Assembly: GCF_000369045.1 (NCBI RefSeq)
Contig: NZ_KB849790.1
Coordinates: 124,001 to 188,000 of the forward strand
Direction of reading: 5' to 3'
Length of the DNA: 64,000 nucleotides
From: Acinetobacter pittii ATCC 19004 = CIP 70.29
GTDB lineage: Bacteria > Pseudomonadota > Gammaproteobacteria > Pseudomonadales > Moraxellaceae
This document shows, in pieces, positions 45,609-53,806 of this stretch. The position numbers and the translations under genes are program-made. Numbering within the stretch: the stretch's first letter is position 1; every line of letters starts with the position of its first letter. The notes beneath the pieces were generated by a model that saw only the letters and a program-made list of their open reading frames with translations, ran no database searches and was not told the DNA's origin.

Positions 45609-46694
45609 ATGAAACGCTTAAAGTCCCTTGTCTCTGAACAAAGTCAAATCAAGCACCTCTCTACCCGACTATTTCGCCCTCAAACATTAGTATTGTCACA
45701 AAGCACTCCGTACGAAGTGATTGGTGAATTTAATCAAACCCGTATACGTTATTACGCAGCTACTCAAAAACAATTCAAAGAACCTTTAGTATTCGTTGCT
45801 CCACTCGCTATTAATATGGCGATATATGATTTATATCCTTATCGTTCTCTTATTAAATACTTCCAAAATGCTGGTTTTGATGTCTATTTGGTAGATTGGG
45901 GCCGTTTAAAGTTTAAAGACAGACACCTTAACTTTTTATCATTTATTGAAGATTTCATTCCTAAAGCCATACAACTTGTCAGAACACACTCCAGAAGTGA
46001 GCAAATCTCGCTTCACGGATGGAGTATGGCAGGTATATTCGTCACTTTATATACAGCGCATAATCATCCAAATTATGTTAAAAATCTTATTGTTCTTGGT
46101 AGCCCAATAGACAGTTATGCTTCTGGCTATATTGGGAAACTCTATCGAACCATAAACAATACGATTGGCCGCAATAAAAAAATTCAAAAACGTATTTACT
46201 CTGGATTGCCAAAACGTCTGATTCATAGCCCAGGAATTTTAAATTCTTTAGGTTTCAAAATTCTCGACCCTAAAGGCTGGCTCGATGGTCATATTCAATT
46301 ACTTAAAAACCTTAATGATCTTCAGTTCGTACAAGAGCATGCCACTCTAAGTAGCTTTTTAAATAATATGATTGATTACCCGGGTGGAATTAATCAGGAC
46401 ATGTTGTTCAATGTTTGGTTGCAAAATCCATTGAAGCGCGGCTTTATTGAGTTAAAAGATAAAAAAATTGAATTAAAAAATATCGACTGCTCTCTCTTAG
46501 TGGGCGCGGGTCGTAGTGATCAACTGGTTACCGCTGATGCAGCTCAACCATTAAGCCAGTTAACCAGTAGCCAAGATGTTACATTTACTCTCATCCCTGG
46601 CGGACATTTGGGTCTCATGTCGAGTCAGGCAAGTGCATTGGAGTTCTGGCCACAACTAGCAAAATGGCTCACCGAACGATCAACGCAAATTTAA
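45609..46694 (+). CDS. PhaC-like alpha/beta hydrolase with serine nucleophile
   Basis: A 361-residue protein resembling class III polyhydroxyalkanoate synthase subunits: VYLVDWG near residue 95, the nucleophile elbow HGWSMAG (Ser139), the Asp in GAGRSDQLV (Asp304), and the His in GGHLGLM (His333). In true PHA synthases the nucleophile is cysteine (GxCxG); here it is serine. It is therefore more likely a hydrolase or acyltransferase than a working PHA synthase. No phaA, phaB or phasin gene is nearby. It is divergent from metZ. Confidence 0.8.
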   Translation: MKRLKSLVSEQSQIKHLSTRLFRPQTLVLSQSTPYEVIGEFNQTRIRYYAATQKQFKEPLVFVAPLAINMAIYDLYPYRSLIKYFQNAGFDVYLVDWGRLKFKDRHLNFLSFIEDFIPKAIQLVRTHSRSEQISLHGWSMAGIFVTLYTAHNHPNYVKNLIVLGSPIDSYASGYIGKLYRTINNTIGRNKKIQKRIYSGLPKRLIHSPGILNSLGFKILDPKGWLDGHIQLLKNLNDLQFVQEHATLSSFLNNMIDYPGGINQDMLFNVWLQNPLKRGFIELKDKKIELKNIDCSLLVGAGRSDQLVTADAAQPLSQLTSSQDVTFTLIPGGHLGLMSSQASALEFWPQLAKWLTERSTQI

Positions 46695-46807
46695 GAATAA
46701 GGTCATGATTCAACCTATTGCTTTTATTCGGTTGGGTGGAATAAACCCTCTTATAACAGTGCATTTACCAATAATATTATTGTTTTAATAGAAAATTATT
46801 ATTTTCA

Positions 46808-47272
46808 CTATGAAGGCACTTTGTTAACTTTTTTATAATCGGATGATTTAAAGTAATTTACAATCATCTGTGCACTTTTTTCAGAAGAGGCCTTGGCCTG
46901 CTCCAGTTTTGTTACATAAGGATTAGTCACTATACAGCTCGGAAGTAAACTATTTGTAAGCGGTGGAAACTTTTCTCTTCCACCTAGAGTAATTTTTTCG
47001 ATAAAACTCGCTAACCACATAATGTACTCACTTTTATTCTTATAAATTGGCATTAAGCTGATATCGAGTTTAACTGAACATTCCTTTGCAGGTTTATTTA
47101 AACATTCTTCAAAATCAATAAAGTTATATTTTAATTTGTATGAAGTGTCTTTTATCTCTTGCCGGATAATACTAACTAAGCTATTCAAGTGCCCAATTAC
47201 ATCCTCGGAGAAAAGCTTTTCTTCTTCGAACTTTTTATAAACTTTTTCAGCAATTAGTAAAAATTGTGACAT
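46808..47272 (-). CDS. Hypothetical protein (154 aa)
   Basis: A soluble, helical product beginning MSQFLLIAEKVYKKFEEEKL. No recognised domain, signal peptide or membrane span; four cysteines are scattered. A preceding GTG (47275) is also in frame. An AT-rich lineage-specific gene is likely. Confidence 0.55.
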   Translation of the reverse strand: MSQFLLIAEKVYKKFEEEKLFSEDVIGHLNSLVSIIRQEIKDTSYKLKYNFIDFEECLNKPAKECSVKLDISLMPIYKNKSEYIMWLASFIEKITLGGREKFPPLTNSLLPSCIVTNPYVTKLEQAKASSEKSAQMIVNYFKSSDYKKVNKVPS

Positions 47273-47487
47273 CACCTATTCCTTTAATATTTAGTCTTAA
47301 CGAACGACTGATCCTTTAAGGAAGTATGATGAATATACTATTACTATGTGTAAGGGTATGAGGGTAGAAAGTAACTATCAGGGCAATTATGAAAGCAACA
47401 TTTAGACTATGCCACAAAATCCAAATATAAGGCGAACTTATTCTCAATATAAAATACTAGATTTTAATGATTCGAAATAACTTTAAT

Positions 47488-47521
47488 AAAAAAAAGCCCA
47501 TTTCATTGGGAGAAATGGGCT
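47488..47521 (-). terminator. Orphan intrinsic terminator
   Basis: AGCCCATTTC pairs with GAAATGGGCT over a 7-base loop and is followed by eight T on the minus strand. It has no upstream gene on that strand. Confidence 0.85.
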
Positions 47522-47700
47522 ATAAAAAACAAAAACTATCAAACGCAGCAATTATGGGGCATATAATAAGACTTTAAATATGTAAAATCAATGCATCTTT
47601 CAGGTGAATTTTAATCTTAAATAAAAGTCGAAAATAATTTTATCTCTGTTTCAATAAGAGAAGCCCATTTCCGTCTAAAATAAATGGGCCTAGTGAATTC
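47488..47700 (-). ncRNA. Candidate small RNA ending at an orphan terminator
   Basis: On the minus strand the stem AGCCCATTTC/GAAATGGGCT (47495-47521) is followed by eight T, a classic intrinsic terminator. No coding frame on that strand precedes it for more than 600 bases. A transcript starting just downstream of the CRP-like site at 47723-47738 would be about 200 nt and would contain a second hairpin (47663-47689). The start is inferred; no clean -10/-35 pair was found. Confidence 0.45.
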
Positions 47701-47722
47701 CACCTAATCCTGAAATACAAAA

Positions 47723-47738
47723 TGTGATAATTATCACG
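47723..47738. promoter_or_regulatory. CRP/Vfr-like binding site
   Basis: TGTGATAATTATCACG matches nine of ten conserved positions, with a perfect GTGATAATTATCAC dyad. It is placed upstream of the candidate small RNA. Confidence 0.5.
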
Positions 47739-48127
47739 CTTTGTTCTTTGATCATGGCATTAATATCTTTCTTTTCCATTGACCAAAATTCAAACTAAAA
47801 CTGTCTTTTCAGCAAAAGATGAGTCATGAATATGGCTTTTCTACGAACTTTTTGTTTTTTTATTTAATAGAAGCAAGCTTCCTATTTCCTTCATTATGAG
47901 CAATTACAAGGTATTAGATAGTAGTTAAATTATGGAAAGATATATAAAAATTTAGTTAAGTTTTTGTTTTTATTGTTTATTTTTAAAACATTGATATATA
48001 AAGATTTTATTCATTTTTTGCCCAAAATTCAAACCAAAATGACACTTGAGTAATTAATAGTCATTGAAATATTGGTAAGAAACCTTATATTGAGTACAGG
48101 TTCATACCTTTAACTGAGGAAAAGCTC

Positions 48128-48397
48128 ATGAATAAATTTATGGTTGCAGTCTTTACTGGCATGGTGAGCATTGCTAGTTTAGGCGTACAAGCTGCAACAC
48201 CTGAGCAAGAATGTCAAAAATTGCAAGATGATTACAATTTGATTTATGCGTCAAAAGGCTTTTGTTTTAAAGATCCTGATGCTAAAGAAAAATATGGTAA
48301 TGAGAACTGTCATACGACAAAACCAAAGTTTTCTGACAAAGAGCAACAACGTCTTGACGCTATTAAAGAACGTCAAAAAGAATTGAAATGTAAATAA
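48128..48397 (+). CDS. Small secreted YARHG-like protein (89 aa)
   Basis: A signal peptide (MNKFMVAVFTGMVSIASLGVQAA) is followed by a mature part with four Cys residues. NLIYASKGFCFKDPDAKEKY followed by F..KEQQRLDAIKERQ resembles the YARHG domain (YARHG-x-F...), a small extracellular domain often in peptidoglycan-associated proteins. Cysteines could form two disulfides in the periplasm. It starts after GAGGAAA and is 18 bases upstream of the HIT gene, so the two may be cotranscribed. Confidence 0.75.
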   Translation: MNKFMVAVFTGMVSIASLGVQAATPEQECQKLQDDYNLIYASKGFCFKDPDAKEKYGNENCHTTKPKFSDKEQQRLDAIKERQKELKCK

Positions 48398-48414
48398 TTT
48401 TAAAGGAATAATAC

Positions 48415-48828
48415 ATGGCATATGATGATCAAAATATCTTCGCAAAAATTTTACGTGGAGAACTTCCAGCGATAAAAGTCTATGAAGATGATCAAGTTCT
48501 AGCTTTTATGGATATTATGCCTCAAGCCGATGGTCATACATTAGTTATTCCAAAAACACCTGCTGTAACACTGCTGGACTTACCTGCTGAAGCAGCAGCC
48601 TATACTATACAAATTGTTCAGAAGATTGCTAAGGCAATGGAAAAAGCACTCAATTTGGAAGGTATTGTATTGATGCAACTTTCTGGAGCAGCAGCAGGAC
48701 AAACTGTTCCACATGTTCATTTTCACCTAATTCCAACAAATGTGCAGCATCTTCGACGCCATGCTGTTGAGTTAGGGGATCAAGAAAAAATTAAAGAATT
48801 AGCTGAAAAAATTAAAGCAGCTCTTTGA
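48415..48828 (+). CDS. HIT-family nucleotide hydrolase/transferase
   Basis: A 137-residue histidine-triad protein. The triad HVHFHLIP is near residue 101, and the N-terminal [19 protein letters not shown] and [13 protein letters not shown] are typical of Hint-like members, which hydrolyse purine nucleoside phosphoramidates. Starts after AAAGGAA. A terminator follows. Confidence 0.9.
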   Translation: MAYDDQNIFAKILRGELPAIKVYEDDQVLAFMDIMPQADGHTLVIPKTPAVTLLDLPAEAAAYTIQIVQKIAKAMEKALNLEGIVLMQLSGAAAGQTVPHVHFHLIPTNVQHLRRHAVELGDQEKIKELAEKIKAAL

Positions 48829-48841
48829 TTTTTATATGGTT

Positions 48842-48869
48842 AAAGCGGAGTTTAGACTCCGCTTTTTTT
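48842..48869 (+). terminator. Intrinsic terminator after HIT gene
   Basis: AAAGCGGAGT pairs with ACTCCGCTTT over a 4-base loop, followed by T. Confidence 0.88.
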
Positions 48870-49085
48870 CGTCTAAAAACTATCAAAAAAATGAAAACAA
48901 CTAATTTATTTCTAAATTTTAAACGTCATAAAACTGTCATTTATTCTTCACTTCTCTGTCACAAATTTTGCCGATACTGCTTAGCAAGTTGGTGAGCTTT
49001 TGTAACTTTTTGTACATAAGTCAACTACAAAATAAATAGTTAGCTAGGCATACGCCATTTTTAAATACCTTTTGGAGAAATCTCA

Positions 49086-50204
49086 ATGAAGAAATTGCTA
49101 CTCGCTGCCGCAGTTGCAACTTTGAGCGTAAACGCGGTGCAAGCAGCGCCAACTTTGTATGGCAAACTAAATGTTTCTATTAACCAAGTTGATAATAAAA
49201 ATTTCGATGGTAAAAGTGACGTTACCGAAGTTAACTCAAACTCTTCTCGTATTGGGGTAAAAGGCGAAGAGAAATTAACTGACAAGTTATCTGCTGTTTA
49301 TTTAGCTGAATGGGCAATTTCTACTGATGGTTCAGGCTCTGATACTGACCTTAGTGCTCGTAACCGTTTTATCGGTTTAAAAACTGAAGGTGTTGGTACA
49401 TTAAAAGTAGGTAAGTATGATTCTTACTTCAAAACAGCTGCTGGTGGTAACCAAGACATCTTTAATGACGATACACGTTTAGATATTACTAATATCATGT
49501 ACGGTGAAAACCGTTTAGACAACGTGATCGGTTTTGAATTAGACCCTAAATTATTAGCTGGTTTAACATTCAATATCATGGCTCAAACTGGTGAAAGCAC
49601 CTCTGATAGCAAACAAGGTGAAACTGGTAAAGACAGCAAAAATGATAGCTTTGACTCTGTATCAACATCGCTTGGTTACGAAAACAAAGATATCGGTTTA
49701 GCAATTGCTGCTGCTGGTGACTTTGGTATTAAAGGTAAATATGCAGCTTACGGTCTAAAAGATGTTTATACCGATGCTTACCGTGTAACTGGTTCTTATG
49801 ATATTGCTAAATCTGGTTTTGTTGTAGGTGCTTTATGGCAACACGCTGAACCTACTGATGACTTGACTGCTTATAAAACGTCAAAAACTACGCGTGTAGA
49901 TGGTGTTGATAAAACTACAGATACCTATACAAACTACAAAGGTTTAGAAGAAGAAGCATATGCAGTAACAGCTGCTTATAAAATTCCTAACACTAAACTT
50001 AAAGTGAAAGCAGAATACGCTTCTGCTGAAACACAAGTAAGCGGTAAACAAGATCGTAAAATTGACTTATACGGTTTAGGTCTTGATTACCAAATCAACA
50101 AACAAGCTCGCTTCTACGGTATCGTTGCTCAACAAAAACGCGACTGGATTAAAGAAGACGACAAACAAACTGTTGTAGGTACTGGTATCGAATATAACTT
50201 CTAA
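49086..50204 (+). CDS. Gram-negative porin (Porin_4 type)
   Basis: A 372-residue outer-membrane porin. Signal peptide MKKLLLAAAVATLSVNAVQA with cleavage before APTLYGKLNVS, the standard start of trimeric 16-strand porins. Conserved RIGVKGEEKL and the loop region around GKYDSYFK are present, and it ends with the aromatic-rich strand GTGIEYNF. GGAGA precedes the ATG. It forms a general diffusion channel; specificity is unknown. Confidence 0.9.
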   Translation: MKKLLLAAAVATLSVNAVQAAPTLYGKLNVSINQVDNKNFDGKSDVTEVNSNSSRIGVKGEEKLTDKLSAVYLAEWAISTDGSGSDTDLSARNRFIGLKTEGVGTLKVGKYDSYFKTAAGGNQDIFNDDTRLDITNIMYGENRLDNVIGFELDPKLLAGLTFNIMAQTGESTSDSKQGETGKDSKNDSFDSVSTSLGYENKDIGLAIAAAGDFGIKGKYAAYGLKDVYTDAYRVTGSYDIAKSGFVVGALWQHAEPTDDLTAYKTSKTTRVDGVDKTTDTYTNYKGLEEEAYAVTAAYKIPNTKLKVKAEYASAETQVSGKQDRKIDLYGLGLDYQINKQARFYGIVAQQKRDWIKEDDKQTVVGTGIEYNF

Positions 50205-50229
50205 TCGGTTATGTTTGATTCAGATCTAA

Positions 50230-50259
50230 AATAAAAGGGCTTATGCCCTTTTATTTTTT
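50230..50259 (+). terminator. Intrinsic terminator after porin
   Basis: AATAAAAGGGC pairs with GCCCTTTTATT over a 4-base loop, then T. Confidence 0.88.
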
Positions 50260-50271
50260 GTCCTGAGTAAA

Positions 50272-50300
50272 AAAAGCCGATATAAGACTTATCGGCTTTT
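50272..50300 (-). terminator. Intrinsic terminator after YidB-like gene
   Basis: AAAAGCCGAT pairs with ATCGGCTTTT over a 9-base loop, for the minus-strand gene ending at 50314. Confidence 0.8.
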
Positions 50301-50313
50301 GTAGATTTATATC

Positions 50314-50904
50314 TTATTTTAAAAAACCACTTACAAGATTCATGACATTTTGAATATCTTGGTTTGCTTCTTGATGATCGGTACTGTCACCTTGAGGTGT
50401 TAAAGAGTCAATGACCTGAGGTAAGACGGATGCGATTGCACCGTAAACTTGCTCTTTTGGCGCTTGGGCTTGCTCAGCAACTTGTTCAATGTCAGCTGGA
50501 TTAAATAAACTCTGTAATTGCTGAGTCGGAACTTCGCTATTACTTTGATTTGGATCAACCCAGCTTTGAACCTGGCTTCCTAAACCCGCACCTTTCAACT
50601 TTTCTAATGCAGCCTGTAAACCACCTTGTTGCTGCACCCAACCTAAGATTAAAGGCACAACTGCAATTAATAAACTTTGTACACCGCCACCTGCTTGAGG
50701 TGTGTTGTTATTGCCAGTCACTTGCCCTAATACAGAACCTAGTACGCCCCCAAGACCACCTTGGGTACCAGATGAAGTATTACCCCCCATTTGTCCTAGC
50801 ACTGAACCTAAAATTCCACCTAAACCACCTTGACCTGACGCTTGCTGATTCCCACCTAAAGCCTGCTTAGCCAAAACTTCTACAATGTTGCTAAAATTAG
50901 TCAT
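50314..50904 (-). CDS. YidB/DUF937-like protein with internal Gly-rich repeats
   Basis: A 196-residue protein. Residues 25-70 hold two near-identical 20-residue units (GGLGGILGSVLGQMGGN and GGLGGVLGSVLGQVTGN). Then follows the DUF937/YidB core (LLIAVVPLILGWVQQQGGLQAALEKL, GLGSQVQSWVDPNQS) and a helical tail with QLQSLFNPADIEQVA. YidB-type proteins are of unknown function. No membrane segment is certain. Confidence 0.8.
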   Translation of the reverse strand: MTNFSNIVEVLAKQALGGNQQASGQGGLGGILGSVLGQMGGNTSSGTQGGLGGVLGSVLGQVTGNNNTPQAGGGVQSLLIAVVPLILGWVQQQGGLQAALEKLKGAGLGSQVQSWVDPNQSNSEVPTQQLQSLFNPADIEQVAEQAQAPKEQVYGAIASVLPQVIDSLTPQGDSTDHQEANQDIQNVMNLVSGFLK

Positions 50905-51003
50905 GTGTAACTCTTATGTATGGTTTATACATGAGCATACGCGGATTCTTGTTAAGACAGCAAAAACCAAATTGTTAAATTTTGAAAGAGATTTAAGGCC
51001 CTT

Positions 51004-51465
51004 TTACCAGCGGAATTTATTCCAGTTTTCCGGGTTCGCCCAGAACTTTGAATTAAACCAGTCTGGAACATGTTTATAAGTCAATATATTAAATTGCCAT
51101 AAAGCAAAATCACTATCATGTGAAGTTTTATCGATAAGTTGAGTAAAACCTAAAGAACGTAATAATTGCTCATCACTGCGCTTGCTCACGACAACAATAC
51201 GTTTTGTTAATAAATCTCTTAGCTTTACTAATAATTGTGATTTTTGCACATCGCTGATGTTCTGCATTTCGTCAGTATCAAACAATACAAAACCCAAATC
51301 ATAACGCTGAGTAAAAGGCAGACTTAAAAGCTCAGTTACGGTAAAATAGTGCCATTGAATTGCGTTATTCTGGTCAATTTTCTGGCCAATACAAAGTGCA
51401 GTATGAATGGGCTGTTCGTTTGATAAATCGTCTAGCATAGAAGTGATGACATTTTGTTCAGCCAT
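51004..51465 (-). CDS. DUF6231-like protein (153 aa)
   Basis: A soluble protein with a Rossmann-like pattern (YDLGFVLFDTDEM, LLTKRIVVVSKR) and a characteristic aromatic ending PDWFNSKFWANPENWNKFRW. This ending is that of DUF6231 proteins in Pseudomonas and relatives. No methyltransferase glycine motif is visible. It is divergent from the DUF2797 gene by about 39 bases, so the two may share control. Confidence 0.7.
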   Translation of the reverse strand: MAEQNVITSMLDDLSNEQPIHTALCIGQKIDQNNAIQWHYFTVTELLSLPFTQRYDLGFVLFDTDEMQNISDVQKSQLLVKLRDLLTKRIVVVSKRSDEQLLRSLGFTQLIDKTSHDSDFALWQFNILTYKHVPDWFNSKFWANPENWNKFRW

Positions 51466-51504
51466 AACTGCAACCCTTAATTGAAAGATGTGAGTTTAAA
51501 CTTT

Positions 51505-52374
51505 ATGGAACTACAAGGCATTTGCCATAAAATGCATGCAGGCCTAAAAGATGCTAGTGTAACTGATCAACAGACAACCAAGGCAAATGTTGAATACAAA
51601 TTTGTATTAGACCGTTCAGAAATTGATCTTCCTTTTAATTTAGGACAAGAACTAGAAATCGAATGGACAGGTAATATTTATTGCACCTCTTGTGGCGCTA
51701 AAACACCGAAGTCTTATTCTCAAGGCCACTGCTTTAAATGTTTTAAAACCAAAGCAGAATGTGATCTTTGCATTATGAAACCTGAAACATGTCACTATCA
51801 TTTAGGTACATGTCGTGAAGATGACTTTGCCCATAGTGTTTGTTTCCAACCACATATTGTCTATTTGGCAAACTCTAGTGCTTTAAAAGTGGGTATTACG
51901 CGTGTTAGCCATATGCCAGGTCGTTGGTTAGATCAAGGTGCAACTCAAGCCTTACCTATTTTAAGAGTTGGATCACGCCGTTTATCTGGTCAGCTTGAAA
52001 CCATGTTCGGTTCTTTAATTGCTGACAAAACAGATTGGCGCAAACTCCTCAAGGGTGAAGCTGAACCTTTAAATATGGTTGAACAACGTGATCAATTAAT
52101 CGAAGAGTTCGCCCCTAAAATTCAAACTATTCGTGAAGAATTTAGTCAAAACCTTGAATTTAACGAAACGGTTGAACTACTAGAAAATGAATTGCCACGT
52201 GAGTTTGTATACCCAGTTGAACAATATCCTGAAAAAATTAAGTCTCTAAACTTAGATAAAACACCAAAAATTCGCGGTGTATTACAAGGTATTAAAGGCC
52301 AATATTTAATTTTTGATATTGGTGTTATCAACATTCGTAAATATACTGGTTACGAGCTGATTGTACGTGCCTGA
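51505..52374 (+). CDS. DUF2797 protein: zinc-binding plus GIY-YIG-like domain
   Basis: A 289-residue protein. Residues 50-105 contain CTSCGAK, CFKCFKT, CDLC, CHYHLGTC and CFQPH, a dense array of Cys/His that probably binds zinc. Then IVYLANSSALKVGITR, RWLDQGA and GQLETMFGSLI follow. This order (VYL-x-KVGITR-R-E) is that of GIY-YIG nuclease folds. The frame can begin at TTG 51481, but ATG 51505 matches the expected N-terminus. DUF2797 has no established function; a nuclease-like role is inferred. Confidence 0.75.
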   Translation: MELQGICHKMHAGLKDASVTDQQTTKANVEYKFVLDRSEIDLPFNLGQELEIEWTGNIYCTSCGAKTPKSYSQGHCFKCFKTKAECDLCIMKPETCHYHLGTCREDDFAHSVCFQPHIVYLANSSALKVGITRVSHMPGRWLDQGATQALPILRVGSRRLSGQLETMFGSLIADKTDWRKLLKGEAEPLNMVEQRDQLIEEFAPKIQTIREEFSQNLEFNETVELLENELPREFVYPVEQYPEKIKSLNLDKTPKIRGVLQGIKGQYLIFDIGVINIRKYTGYELIVRA

Positions 52375-52383
52375 GTAGATTTA

Positions 52384-52412
52384 AAAAGCCCCTAAAAATG
52401 GGGCTTTTTTTT
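52384..52412. terminator. Bidirectional intrinsic terminator, DUF2797 / lpxB
   Basis: AAAAGCCCC pairs with GGGGCTTTT over a 7-base loop, followed by T. Confidence 0.88.
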
Positions 52413-53586
52413 ACTTTTCAAGTACTTTTAAGATTGTTTGGACTGGGTCTTCTGTATTTCCAGAAATAAGCTGTTTATGCATAGTTAAATATTGCATCAC
52501 TTGAATTTGAGCGGTTTCTATATTCATCAATTTTTCTATTTCAGCTGCTAAATTTTCAGGTGTGGCATCAGCTTGAATTAGCTCTTCAATTACTTTTTTA
52601 CCCGCAATAATATTAGGCAAAGAGTAATAAGGAATTTTCACCAAGAATTTAGCAATTAAATAAGTTAACCAATGCAATTTATAGAATGTGACCATTGGGC
52701 GATGCATGAGCATGGCTTCTAATGTCGCTGTTCCAGAAGCTAAAGCAATAACGTCACTCGCATTCATGACTATACGACCAATTTTCGATTCACTATCCGT
52801 ATTTTCTAAAATATGAATTTTTGCTTTTAATTGAGGCGCTAATTGTTCAACACCCTGCTCAATCTGTTGTTTACGAGCATCATTAATTGCCGGAATTAAA
52901 AATTGAATGTCTGGATGTTTGGTATGCAAAATATTGGCAGCCCCCAGTAACATAGGAAGGAGTCGCTCTACTTCACCTTTTCGGCTGCCTGGTAACAACG
53001 CAATATGCTTCTGATTTTCATTAAGACCTAATTGCTGTTTAGCAATTTGAATTGGATTCTCAAGTGGCAATTGTTTAGCTAGCGGATGTCCTACAAATGC
53101 TGCCGGAACTTCATATCGTTCATAAAAAACTTTTTCAAAAGGAAATAAACAAAGTACTAAATCTATGCTCTGTTTGATGCCATGAACACGTCCTTGGCGC
53201 CACGCCCAAACAGAAGGACTGACATATTGAACTGTTTTTATTGGAAGATTCTTTTCTTTAATACTTTTCGAAAGTCTAAGGTTAAAGTCTGGTGCATCAA
53301 TACCAATAAAAATATCAACCGGATGTTGAGTCCATTGATTGATTAGACCATCACGCACGGCGAATAATTTTTTTAAATCTTTTAAGACCTCAACAATCCC
53401 CATCACAGATAGAGTTTCCATTGGGTAATAACTGTTAAAACCTTCAGCAATCATTTGGGGACCACCGATTCCCTCAAATTCAGCATCGATTCCCTGTTCT
53501 CGAAAACTACGCATAAGTTTCACACCAAGCGTATCTCCAGAAACTTCCCCAACTACAATACCTATTTTAAGTTTTCGGTTTGCCAA
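52411..53586 (-). CDS. lpxB: Lipid-A-disaccharide synthase
   Basis: A 391-residue GT19 glycosyltransferase that joins UDP-diacylglucosamine and lipid X to make the lipid A disaccharide, at the inner-membrane face. Signatures: VVGEVSGDTLGVKLM at the N-terminus, SPSVWAWRQGRVH, and LPGSRKGEVERLLP with ASGTATLEAML. It stands alone rather than in an lpxD-fabZ-lpxA cluster, consistent with Acinetobacter. Loss-of-lipid-A colistin resistance usually maps to lpxA, lpxC or lpxD; this copy looks intact. Confidence 0.95.
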   Translation of the reverse strand: MANRKLKIGIVVGEVSGDTLGVKLMRSFREQGIDAEFEGIGGPQMIAEGFNSYYPMETLSVMGIVEVLKDLKKLFAVRDGLINQWTQHPVDIFIGIDAPDFNLRLSKSIKEKNLPIKTVQYVSPSVWAWRQGRVHGIKQSIDLVLCLFPFEKVFYERYEVPAAFVGHPLAKQLPLENPIQIAKQQLGLNENQKHIALLPGSRKGEVERLLPMLLGAANILHTKHPDIQFLIPAINDARKQQIEQGVEQLAPQLKAKIHILENTDSESKIGRIVMNASDVIALASGTATLEAMLMHRPMVTFYKLHWLTYLIAKFLVKIPYYSLPNIIAGKKVIEELIQADATPENLAAEIEKLMNIETAQIQVMQYLTMHKQLISGNTEDPVQTILKVLEK

Positions 53587-53772
53587 GGTGATTTACCCAA
53601 GAATTTGAAATAATGCATTCTAGCATAGAGGTTTATCAATCTTGAACTTGATCTATATGTACTTACCAAGAGCGGCCACAGCACAAGCTATCTAAAATTA
53701 CACTCATTCACCATCTTTTAATCTAAATTAACAATGCAATTTGAATTGTAGCTTACATTTACAAACAATAAA

Positions 53773-53791
53773 ATAAATGAGAATTATTTAC
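53773..53791 (+). promoter_or_regulatory. Fur-box-like site
   Basis: ATAAATGAGAATTATTTAC matches the Fur consensus at about 12 of 19 positions with the core AATGAGAATTATT. It is 15-34 bases upstream of the receptor start, inside the expected promoter. Confidence 0.55.
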
Positions 53792-53806
53792 ATTATCTTT
53801 AATCTT

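Larger units (their letters stand above)
47276..48127. other. 852-bp gap without protein gene; probable small-RNA locus
   Basis: No convincing ORF. It contains, from left to right, a strong minus-strand terminator (47488-47521), a second hairpin with the same stem sequence (47663-47689), a CRP-like palindrome (47723-47738) and two related segments beginning CCAAAATTCAAAC (about 47782) and CCCAAAATTCAAAC (about 48020). The terminator has no gene in front of it. Confidence 0.5.

Noticed and set aside
47276..48127. Search for a missed protein gene in the 852-base gap
   Set aside because: No frame with a plausible start, ribosome site and coding-like composition was seen; the structure fits non-coding RNA better.
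30000..48127. Prophage or genomic island suggested by several AT-rich hypothetical genes
   Set aside because: No integrase, terminase, capsid gene, tRNA or direct-repeat attachment sites; the hypotheticals are scattered among housekeeping genes.
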